Of a stretch of DNA of 11,481 bases, positions 5,779-11,481 are shown piece after piece. Below the pieces are notes generated by a model, which did no database searches, was not told where the DNA came from, and saw only the letters and a list, made by a program, of their open reading frames with translations. This stretch comes from Streptomyces rimosus subsp. rimosus (GTDB taxonomy: Bacteria; Actinomycetota; Actinomycetes; Streptomycetales; Streptomycetaceae), in assembly GCF_000720725.1 (NCBI RefSeq), contig NZ_JOCQ01000172.1, positions 1 to 11,481 of the forward strand. Direction: 5' to 3'. The stretch's first letter is position 1. Every line of letters starts with the position of its first letter. The position numbers and the translations under genes were made by a program.

Positions 5779-5791
5779 CTCCCCTCGGGAG
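5779..5791 (-). terminator. Weak terminator candidate for the ABC fusion gene
   Basis: On the reverse strand a 5-pair stem (CTCCC/GGGAG, 3-base loop) is followed by CACCUUUCUUU. It lies 39 bases after the ABC gene stop. The short stem makes this a low-confidence call, but it is the best candidate between that gene and the whiH promoter. Confidence 0.25.
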
Positions 5792-5829
5792 GGTGTCGGC
5801 CGTGGCCGCGCGAGCGGTGCCGGGCGTGG

Positions 5830-8118
5830 TCAGCGGGCCCGCTTGCGCAGGGCGGTCAGGGCGTAGGCGAAGACCAGTGCGGCGAGCGACAACGTGAGCG
5901 CCCCGCCCACCGGTTGGGCCGCCAGCCGCAGCGCCGTACCGACCGCCTGGTCGAAGCCGGACGGCCACTGCATGAGCGCCGCCGACCGCAGCCGCGCGGG
6001 GACCCCGACCAGCGGCCGGGCGGCCGGCGTCTCCAACGCCCGCTGCACGAGCGGCATGACGAGTACCGGTACGGCGAGCACCGCCGCCAGCCCCATCGCG
6101 GTGGACCGGAAGACACCGGCCGCCAGGACGCCCGCCCACGCACAGCCGACCATGAGGGCCGTCCAACTGACGGCCAGCACCTTCCAGTCGCCCCCCTGGG
6201 GCAGCCCGGCGGCACCGTACAGGCCGCGCACCAGGGCGCCGTCGAGCAGCAGCGTCCCGACCGCGAGCAGCGCCGCTGCCGCGCCGCTGACCAGCAGCTT
6301 CGCGGCGAGCAGGCCGAGGCGGCGGGGCACGGTGCCCTGCTCGGGCGAGAGGGCCGGGTAGCGGAACTCCTGACCGAAGGAGAGCGCCCCGATCAGCCCG
6401 GCGGCGAGCGCGGCCGGAGGGAACGGAAGTTGACGCGGCCACCCGGTGAGGACGTGCACCCGGGGGGGGTCACCGGCGCGGGTCAGGACCAGCGCGAAGA
6501 CCAGGGCGAGGGCCAGCGAGAGGACGGCGACGACCATGCCCGCCGGGTCGGTCGCCGCCCGGCGGAGCTCGTACCGCAACGGCCACTCCGGCCCACGGCC
6601 GGCGAGCCGCAGACTCACGAGCTGCCGGGCGGCGGCTTCCGGGGAAGCGGGGGCCGGGCCGGGAGCGCCGGGAGAGAGGGAGGTGCGGAGGGGCTTCAGG
6701 GGCTTGAAGGTGGAGGGGTGGGCGGGGGCGTGGGGGCTGGTGGTGCTGGTGGTATTGGCGGTGCTGCTGGTAGTGGTGCTGGTGGAACTCTGGGGGGAGG
6801 GCTGGGTGGGGTCGAGTGGTGGAGTGGGGTTGACGAATTGGGTTGGGGTGGGGGGTGGCTGAGTGGTGGCTGGAGGGTCCGGGGTGAGGTCGGTGATGAC
6901 CGCGGCCTCAGGATCAGGCGCGGTCGGGGTCTCGGGGTTGTGGGGGTCTGCGGCGGCGTCCGGGCCGACTGCCGATGGGAGTGCTGCCGATGGGAGTGCG
7001 GCAGTCCCGCTCAGGGTTTCGCTGGGAGTCGTCCTGCTGAAAGTCCTGATGAGGGCAACGTCCGTGTCGGCAGTGGCGGTCGCAGGTGCCGAGACAACGG
7101 GCACGGCGGTCTCGTCGCTCGTGCTCACAGCATGGTCTGGGGCGTCCTGCCCCGCGCGGGCGGCGGCACTTCGGGCACGTCCGTCGGCGCGCGTGAGCGG
7201 GGCGATCGGCCCGGTGTCCCCCACCTCGTCGGCGAGCCGGTGTACGAGGATGCCGTGCCGGAACGCCGTGTCCCCCACGGCCGCGCAGCTGCTCCCGTAG
7301 ACGGCGATACGGCTGCCGCTCTCCCGTACGACTTCGACCGCGCGGCAGGTGCTGGGGTCCGCTCCCGGACGGGCCCGCTGCGACTCGTCCACGAGCAGCG
7401 ACGCGAGCCGGTCGGCGTGCGGCGAGCGGACGACGACGCGGGGACGCAACCGGGTGCGGGCGAAGTCGGCCGCACTCTGGTCCGCCACCAGCCTGCCTTC
7501 CTCGATGGTGACGACCCGGTGGCCGAGCCGGGCGGCCGCCCGCGCGTCGCCGGAGGTGACCAGTACGGTTCCGCCCTGCGCCGCGTAACCCTGCAGCAGC
7601 CCGTGCAGCCACGCCGCCTCGCGTGGGGACACGTCGCGGGAGGGCTCGTCGAGGAGGAGGGTGTGCGGGTCGCCGAGCAGGGCCGCTGCCAGGCCCAGCC
7701 TGCGGTCCATGCCCCGCGAGAACGCGCCGAGCTTCTCGTCGGCCAGGCCGCTGAGGCCGACGACGTCCAGTACGTCATCAGCGCGCGACGCCGGCACTCC
7801 GGCCGCGGCGGTGAGCATGCGCAGGTGCCCGCGCGCCGTACGGCCGGGGTGGCCGGGCACGTCTCCGAAGACCACACCGATCTCGCGGGCCGGATTCGGT
7901 ACGCGGTGCAGCGGACGGCCACGGAAGAGCGCGACGCCACGGCCGCCCTCCAGCTGGAGCATGAGCCGCAGGGCGGTGGTCTTGCCTGCCCTTGCGGCGC
8001 CGAGCAGGACGGTGATCCGGCCGGCGGGGGCCTCGAAGCTCAGATCGTCGACGGCGGGGCGCCGCCCGTCGCGGGAACCGCCGGTCAGCCCGATGGCCTG
8101 GATCATCTCGGCCCCCAC
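5830..8118 (-). CDS. ABC protein: degenerate ATPase domain fused through a disordered linker to a membrane domain
   Basis: This 762-residue protein has three parts. The nucleotide-binding domain (about 5-230) has Walker A GAARAGKTT (40-48) and Walker B LLLDEP (154-159). The signature is FSRGM (133-137) instead of LSGGQ, the Q-loop position is Gly85 (VVFGD), and the switch-His position is Gly190 (VTSG). A Thr/Pro/Ser-rich linker (about 300-495) is predicted disordered. The C-terminal part (about 515-757) has about six hydrophobic segments (e.g. 527-545, 566-582, 604-627, 648-670, 674-692, 738-757), resembling an ABC-2-type permease. This is likely an exporter half-molecule or a membrane-tethered ATPase; the substrate is unknown. 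GTG at 8118 has only a distant AAGG; ATG at 8106 (MIQAIGL) is an equally good start. The same arrangement follows whiH in other Streptomyces, from memory. Confidence 0.88.
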   Translation of the reverse strand: MGAEMIQAIGLTGGSRDGRRPAVDDLSFEAPAGRITVLLGAARAGKTTALRLMLQLEGGRGVALFRGRPLHRVPNPAREIGVVFGDVPGHPGRTARGHLRMLTAAAGVPASRADDVLDVVGLSGLADEKLGAFSRGMDRRLGLAAALLGDPHTLLLDEPSRDVSPREAAWLHGLLQGYAAQGGTVLVTSGDARAAARLGHRVVTIEEGRLVADQSAADFARTRLRPRVVVRSPHADRLASLLVDESQRARPGADPSTCRAVEVVRESGSRIAVYGSSCAAVGDTAFRHGILVHRLADEVGDTGPIAPLTRADGRARSAAARAGQDAPDHAVSTSDETAVPVVSAPATATADTDVALIRTFSRTTPSETLSGTAALPSAALPSAVGPDAAADPHNPETPTAPDPEAAVITDLTPDPPATTQPPPTPTQFVNPTPPLDPTQPSPQSSTSTTTSSTANTTSTTSPHAPAHPSTFKPLKPLRTSLSPGAPGPAPASPEAAARQLVSLRLAGRGPEWPLRYELRRAATDPAGMVVAVLSLALALVFALVLTRAGDPPRVHVLTGWPRQLPFPPAALAAGLIGALSFGQEFRYPALSPEQGTVPRRLGLLAAKLLVSGAAAALLAVGTLLLDGALVRGLYGAAGLPQGGDWKVLAVSWTALMVGCAWAGVLAAGVFRSTAMGLAAVLAVPVLVMPLVQRALETPAARPLVGVPARLRSAALMQWPSGFDQAVGTALRLAAQPVGGALTLSLAALVFAYALTALRKRAR
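6715..6736 (+). other. G-quadruplex motif in the ABC gene linker, copy 1
   Basis: On the forward strand, which is the template strand of the ABC gene, four runs of 4, 3, 5 and 5 guanines are separated by loops of 1, 1 and 3 bases. This meets the usual G3+N1-7 pattern. It arises where the coding strand uses C-rich Pro/Thr/Ala codons. Confidence 0.7.
6792..6811 (+). other. G-quadruplex motif in the ABC gene linker, copy 2
   Basis: On the forward strand, runs of 6, 3, 3 and 4 guanines are separated by loops of 1, 2 and 1 bases, predicting a stable parallel quadruplex. The surrounding 6700-6900 segment is strongly G+T-biased on this strand. A third near-match lies at 6840-6855. Confidence 0.75.
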
Positions 8119-8352
8119 GGGGTGCGGGACCTTACGGGAACGGCGGGAAGCAGGAGGTGGGGACTCACTCGGCCACGGTAACGCCGCGTGTCCGATTTGC
8201 CGGTAATGCGCCTCGGTTGGCCGTCATGCGTGTCACGTGGTGGGGGTGTGGGGGGCTGGAAGGCTCACCGCCCCGAGACACGCACGGCACCGTTCGGCAT
8301 CGTTCAGCCTTCCCCCGTCCAACCGCGCCCCCGCCCGGCCGCGCCCCGCTCC
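8119..8352. other. Intergenic region between the Nudix gene and the ABC gene
   Basis: This 234-base gap lies between two reverse-strand genes and should carry the ABC gene promoter. No convincing -35/-10 pair was found. It contains the 10-bp direct repeat at 8286-8305 and a CACGTG at 8234-8239. No clear terminator hairpin for the Nudix gene was seen. Confidence 0.5.
8286..8305. repeat. Tandem 10-bp direct repeat
   Basis: GGCACCGTTC (8286-8295) is followed at once by GGCATCGTTC (8296-8305), with 9 of 10 bases identical. A spacing of one helical turn would suit tandem protein binding. It lies about 170 bases upstream of the ABC gene start. Chance is not excluded. Confidence 0.4.
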
Positions 8353-9117
8353 TCAGACCTCCGGGCGCAGCATCGGCGGGTTGAGCAGCGTGGCGCCACC
8401 GGCCCTGAACAGCTGGGCCGGGCGGCCGCCCTGACGGGTCGTCGTCCCGCCGGTGGGTACCAGGAAGCCCGGTGTGCCGGTCACCTTGCGGTGGAAGTTG
8501 CGGGGGTCCAGCGCCACGCCCCACACCGCTTCGTAGACCCTGCGCAGCTCCCCGACGGTGAACTCCTGCGGGCAGAAGGCGGTGGCGAGCGAGGAGTACT
8601 CGATCTTCGAGCGGGCCCGTTCCACGCCGTCCGCGAGGATGCGCGCGTGGTCGAAGGCGAGCGGGGCCGACTGCTCGCCCTCGCGGCCGAGGCCGCCGTC
8701 CTGCTCCAGCAGTGTCTCCACCGGGGCCCAGCGCGCGCTGTGGGCGTCGCCGCCCGCCGTCGGGGCGGGAAGGTCGGGCGCGAGCACCAGGTGGGCGACG
8801 CTGACCACGCGCATACGGGGGTCGCGCTTGGGGTCGCCGTACGTGGCGAGCTGTTCCAGATGCGCCCCGTAGGGCGGCGGGGGGCCTGCCGGGCAGTGGG
8901 CGTGCAGTCCGGTCTCCTCGGCCAGTTCCCGGGCGGCGGCCGCCTCCAGGTCCTCGTCGATCCGTACGAAGCCGCCCGGCAGGGCCCAGCGTCCCTGGAA
9001 CGGCGGCTCGCCCCGGCGCACGGCCAACGCGCACAGCGCGTGCCTCCGCACGGTGAGCACCACCAGATCGACGGTAACGGCGAACGGGGGGAAGGCCGAC
9101 GGGTCGTAGGGAGGCAT
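8353..9117 (-). CDS. Nudix hydrolase with C-terminal winged helix (NrtR-type regulator)
   Basis: This 254-residue protein has an N-terminal Nudix fold (about 10-140) with a fully intact Nudix box: Gly49, Glu55, then REL at 63-65 and EETGL at 67-71 (GX5EX7REUXEEXGU). Its neighbours RWALPGGF and RMRVVSVAHLV fit ADP-ribose/NAD-type hydrolases. The C-terminal part (about 183-250), with EFTVGELRRVYEAVWG and DPRNFHRKV, matches the winged helix of NrtR-family proteins. In those, ADP-ribose binding to the Nudix domain controls DNA binding to NAD-metabolism genes. The intact box suggests it may also be catalytic. ATG at 9117 lacks a Shine-Dalgarno sequence, but a -10 box lies 6 bases upstream, predicting a leaderless mRNA. 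The debranching-like gene lies 48 bases upstream in the same direction. Regulator versus plain hydrolase is not settled. Confidence 0.92.
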   Translation of the reverse strand: MPPYDPSAFPPFAVTVDLVVLTVRRHALCALAVRRGEPPFQGRWALPGGFVRIDEDLEAAAARELAEETGLHAHCPAGPPPPYGAHLEQLATYGDPKRDPRMRVVSVAHLVLAPDLPAPTAGGDAHSARWAPVETLLEQDGGLGREGEQSAPLAFDHARILADGVERARSKIEYSSLATAFCPQEFTVGELRRVYEAVWGVALDPRNFHRKVTGTPGFLVPTGGTTTRQGGRPAQLFRAGGATLLNPPMLRPEV

Positions 9118-9123
9118 GGCGCG

Positions 9124-9152
9124 ATCATAGTCGTCCGCCTGACGATAATCAG
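9124..9152 (-). promoter_or_regulatory. Candidate Nudix gene promoter, leaderless
   Basis: On the reverse strand, CTGATT (9147-9152) and TATGAT (9124-9129) are 17 bases apart. The -10 box ends 6 bases before the ATG at 9117, so transcription would begin at or near the start codon. The -35 is only a 3/6 match to TTGACA, as is common for a regulated promoter. Confidence 0.5.
9127..9149. promoter_or_regulatory. Operator-like palindrome upstream of the Nudix/NrtR-type gene
   Basis: ATAGTCGTC (9127-9135) and GACGATAAT (9141-9149) are inverted repeats around the 5-base centre CGCCT, with 7 of 9 positions matched and a perfect TCGTC/GACGA inner part. The palindrome spans the spacer and overlaps the -10 box of the predicted promoter. 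That is where a repressor would block initiation. NrtR-family regulators bind palindromes with GTC/GAC cores, so autoregulation by the adjacent gene is a reasonable inference. Confidence 0.5.
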
Positions 9153-9165
9153 GCCCCGGCGCACC

Positions 9166-11253
9166 TCACGCCCCCAGTTGCAAGCCATTCGCGGCCTCCT
9201 CCACCAGTCCCAGACCGAGCCTGCTGATCCGTACGGCGAACGGCTGCCCGGCGACGCTGAGCCCGGTGAACTGCATGGCGCCGAGCGGCGCGCCACCCAC
9301 CGGCCGGACCGCCACGGTCCCCGCGGGCACGTCCGGACGCACTCCGGCCAGAGCGGTCAGCGCGTGCACCGCGCCCGCGGCGGCCACGGCCGCCGGGTGG
9401 CAGGCTGCGGGGTGCGGCACGGGGGCTCCGTCGCGGGTGCGCTGTTCACCCGCGTACATCTCCGGGAGCCGGTAGTCGAAGCTCTGCGCCGCGTCGAGGA
9501 GCCCGCGGACCAGGGAGCCGGCCTCCTTCTCATGACCGGCGGTGGCCAGGCCGACGGCGGCGACGGCCGTCTCGTGGATCCGCACGGCACCGCTGCGATG
9601 GCCGAACGGGTTGTAGCCGCTCTCCTTGGCCCCGAGTCCCCGCAGTCCCCAGCCGGAATCCATGGCCGGGCTGCCCAGCAGTCGTGCGAGCCGTTCCGTA
9701 CGTGCCGGATCGAGCAGGCCCACGGCCGACCGGCCGCCGCCGAGCAGGCCGGTGTCCAGGAGGTGGGCGGCGGTGGAACCGAGGTGCGGCAGCAGGCGCC
9801 CGCCGGAGGTGCGCAGCGCGGCCGGGCTGCCGCCGCTGCGGCTCTCGATCCAGAACTCCTCCCGGAACCTCGCCCGCAGACCCGCCGCCCACTCGCGCAG
9901 CTCCGACGCCCCGGGTCTCCCGCAGCTGTCGAGGAGGTCCGCCCCCAGGAGCGCGGCCCGGTGCGCGTGTGCCTGTGTGGCGCAGCGGTACGGACCTCCG
10001 GGAGCGGGGTCGGGGACGTAGCCACTGCCTCCGCTCAGGGCTCCGTCACCCGACACGTCCCCCTGGCCGACGGCGGTGTGCAGCCATCTCAGGCAGCGCT
10101 CCGCCGCCGGGAGCAGTTGTTCGGTCTCGCGCTCGGGCAGTCCCCAGCGGCGGGCTTCGGCGAGGACCGTGGGGAACAACAGCGTCGCCTCGACGCCCGT
10201 ACAGCTGGGTGGCGCGTACGGTCCCGCGTCCCGAAGGCCGCCCGGAATTCGGCCGGATTCCGCCCCTGGGCCGTCGAGTTGGAGGCGCGCGAGCGTGCGC
10301 AGGGTGTGCCCCGCGAGCCGGGTCCCCAGGGGCAGCAGCATGCGGGCTGCCCAGAGAGCCTCGGCCGGCGAGAGACCGCAGCGCCACGGGACTCCGCCCG
10401 CGAGGTACATGTCCGTAGGGGCGCCGGGGCCGCGCATCAGCAGCCCGCGCAGATCGTCGAGACAGGTGGCCAGCAGCGCGTCGGCCCGTGGGTCGTCGCA
10501 CTGGAGCCGCGCGGCCGACCAGGGCCGGGGCGGCTGCTCAGCGCCGCGCGTGGCCGGGAGCGACGGGGTCGACCCGCCGGCGGGAGCCCCCGCGGTCGCG
10601 TGCTCCAGCCGGACGCGTACCTCGATGGTGTGGTGTCCGCCGGGCGGCAGGTCCAGTTCCCAGCAGAGGAGTCCGGCCGAGGCCATGACGTCGGAGGGCG
10701 CCGGGGTGGCGGCGACCACCGCGTGTGCTCCCGCGGCGGACCACCGCAGGCCCGAGCCGTGGACGCTGGCGGGCAGCTCGGGGCCCGCGACGCCGACGGC
10801 GATCGCGCCCAGCTCGGCGAGGTCCGTGCCCAGCCGCAGCTCCACGGGCAGCCGCACCCGGCGTGGTGCGCTGCTGTGGAACGTGATCTGCTCGACGCCG
10901 TCGGCGCTCCGCAGCCGTTCGAAACGGACCTCCGGGTCGGGGCCGCGGTCGACGGCCGTACGGACCGTTCCGACGAACCGCGCGCGGTCCGCGGCCAGCA
11001 ACCTCCCCTGCACCACCACGGGTTCGGCGCCTCCCGCGCGCAGCTCGCACCGTGACAGGACGCGGCGCCCGACGCGGTAGAAGCCGTCCGTCCCCCGGCC
11101 GGTGAGCTGGCCCCGCTCGGAGGAGATGGCCAGGGCCGGCAGGGCGACGCAGATCAGGGTCCCGTGGACGGGCTGCGGTTCCGGGGGCCGGGGCGGCATC
11201 CCGGATCGGTGATCGCGGGATGCCCGGCGGGCCGGCTGAGTGGTGGGGACCAT
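9166..11253 (-). CDS. Glycogen-debranching-like protein (GDE_N-type domain plus alpha/alpha-toroid glucosidase-like domain)
   Basis: This protein has about 695 residues. Its N-terminal beta domain (about 30-215) carries the family motifs DGFYRVGRRVLSRCELR and GTDLAELGAIAVG. The C-terminal helical domain follows, with GVPWRCGLSPAEALWAARM (287-305), GWGLRGLGAKESGYNPF, SGAVRIHETAVAAVGL and LPEMYAGEQRT (near 597-607). These align with amylo-alpha-1,6-glucosidase motifs, where active relatives usually read FGRDS and YHNGSVWPHDNA. The acidic residue at the first site is Glu, not Asp, and neighbours differ, so catalysis is uncertain. It has no signal peptide, so it is probably cytoplasmic, possibly acting on glycogen or another alpha-glucan. 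Start: ATG 11253 has GAGAG 8 bases upstream; ATG 11199 is an alternative. A frame reaching GTG 11370 has non-coding-like codon use. It lies 48 bases upstream of the Nudix gene, same direction. Confidence 0.85.
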   Translation of the reverse strand: MVPTTQPARRASRDHRSGMPPRPPEPQPVHGTLICVALPALAISSERGQLTGRGTDGFYRVGRRVLSRCELRAGGAEPVVVQGRLLAADRARFVGTVRTAVDRGPDPEVRFERLRSADGVEQITFHSSAPRRVRLPVELRLGTDLAELGAIAVGVAGPELPASVHGSGLRWSAAGAHAVVAATPAPSDVMASAGLLCWELDLPPGGHHTIEVRVRLEHATAGAPAGGSTPSLPATRGAEQPPRPWSAARLQCDDPRADALLATCLDDLRGLLMRGPGAPTDMYLAGGVPWRCGLSPAEALWAARMLLPLGTRLAGHTLRTLARLQLDGPGAESGRIPGGLRDAGPYAPPSCTGVEATLLFPTVLAEARRWGLPERETEQLLPAAERCLRWLHTAVGQGDVSGDGALSGGSGYVPDPAPGGPYRCATQAHAHRAALLGADLLDSCGRPGASELREWAAGLRARFREEFWIESRSGGSPAALRTSGGRLLPHLGSTAAHLLDTGLLGGGRSAVGLLDPARTERLARLLGSPAMDSGWGLRGLGAKESGYNPFGHRSGAVRIHETAVAAVGLATAGHEKEAGSLVRGLLDAAQSFDYRLPEMYAGEQRTRDGAPVPHPAACHPAAVAAAGAVHALTALAGVRPDVPAGTVAVRPVGGAPLGAMQFTGLSVAGQPFAVRISRLGLGLVEEAANGLQLGA

Positions 11254-11341
11254 GCCTGACACTCTCTGCGCTCCCTGCTGGGGTCTGGGCTCCAAACGGA
11301 CTGCGCCACAGAGCTGAACGGCGCGGCCGGCGCCCAGGTCA

Positions 11342-11363
11342 CGCCGGCACCGCGGCACCGGCG
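11342..11363 (-). terminator. Hairpin after the right-edge gene fragment
   Basis: Arms at 11342-11351 and 11354-11363 pair over 10 positions in reverse-strand RNA, two of them G:U, closing on a very small loop that would open to 4 bases. On the forward strand the two wobble sites become mismatches, so it suits a reverse-strand transcript. It lies just downstream of the stop codon at 11367-11369 and before the debranching-like gene. Confidence 0.35.
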
Positions 11364-11366
11364 GGC

Positions 11367-11481
11367 TCACGGCCGGCTCCGGTCACCGTTGCGGCTCGTC
11401 CGGCGCCCGGCCCGGCCGGTACCCGTACGGGAGGCCGGGCGCGTGGTGCCGCGCGGTCCGCCGGGGCGGTCGGCGCCGCCG
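11367..11481 (-). CDS. Possible C-terminal fragment of an upstream gene, product unknown
   Basis: A reverse-strand frame enters from the right edge and is open for 37 codons, ending RNGDRSRP at TGA 11369-11367. About 33 of 37 third positions are G or C, consistent with Streptomyces coding sequence. The residues are Gly/Arg/Thr-rich, as in a disordered tail. No motif allows a function. A terminator-like hairpin follows. The short length means chance cannot be excluded. Confidence 0.4.
   Translation of the reverse strand, partial: GGADRPGGPRGTTRPASRTGTGRAGRRTSRNGDRSRP

Noticed and set aside
8188..11055. 955-codon forward-strand open frame opposite the Nudix and debranching-like genes
   Set aside because: The reverse-strand frames carry clear Nudix, winged-helix and glucosidase-like motifs. 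The forward translation is Arg/Gly/Gln-rich and motif-free, typical of antisense frames in high-GC DNA.
11254..11370. GTG at 11370 as the debranching-like gene start, overlapping the upstream TGA as GTGA
   Set aside because: Tempting as translational coupling with a GGAG upstream. However, the added 39 codons have low third-position GC (about 77%), include AGA, TGT and TTG codons, and cover a terminator-like hairpin, so this looks like a 5' region.

Overview
The window is high-GC actinobacterial chromosomal DNA, almost certainly from a Streptomyces or a close relative. GC is near 70%, coding regions have G/C in nearly every third codon position, and no leucine TTA codon was seen in the main genes. 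The gene order, a type II topoisomerase B subunit (parE-type), a small zinc-ribbon protein, a secreted trypsin-like protease, the principal sigma factor hrdB, the sporulation regulator whiH and an ABC protein, matches from memory the hrdB/whiH neighbourhood of S. coelicolor. This is core chromosome. I see no insertion sequence, prophage, CRISPR array, tRNA or rRNA.

Layout: 1-731 (-) is the 5' part of parE, running off the left edge. 732-1176 is a 445-base intergenic region with a LexA-box-like site, a nested inverted repeat and an A/T tract. 1177-1407 (+) is a 76-aa DUF7455-type protein, the only forward-strand gene. It converges through a strong hairpin on a secreted serine protease (1616-2428, -). 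A perfect 19-bp inverted repeat ends hrdB (2581-4128, -). A 583-base gap holds the hrdB leader, a candidate hrdB promoter and a perfect 12-bp whiH terminator hairpin. whiH (4712-5668, -) has a WhiG-like promoter placed for a leaderless mRNA. Next come an ABC ATPase-linker-membrane fusion (5830-8118, -), a Nudix hydrolase/NrtR-type regulator (8353-9117, -) with an operator-like palindrome over its own promoter, and a glycogen-debranching-like protein (9166-about 11253, -). A probable C-terminal fragment of another reverse-strand gene lies at the right edge.

The genes do not form one pathway. The left and centre carry housekeeping and developmental functions: chromosome decatenation, principal sigma factor and sporulation control. 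The right carries a transporter-like protein and a Nudix/debranching pair that may relate to nucleotide-sugar, NAD or glycogen metabolism.

The most striking observation is in parE. The reading frame is intact, but two of the most conserved blocks of the GyrB/ParE ATPase domain are absent, each as a clean in-frame gap: the N-terminal RKRPGMYIG block and the LHAGGK block of the ATP lid. This is either an assembly/consensus error or a truly unusual topoisomerase. Other points of interest are the degenerate nucleotide-binding domain of the ABC fusion, the self-operator architecture of the Nudix regulator, altered catalytic-motif residues in the debranching-like protein, and the predicted sigma-specific promoters of hrdB and whiH.
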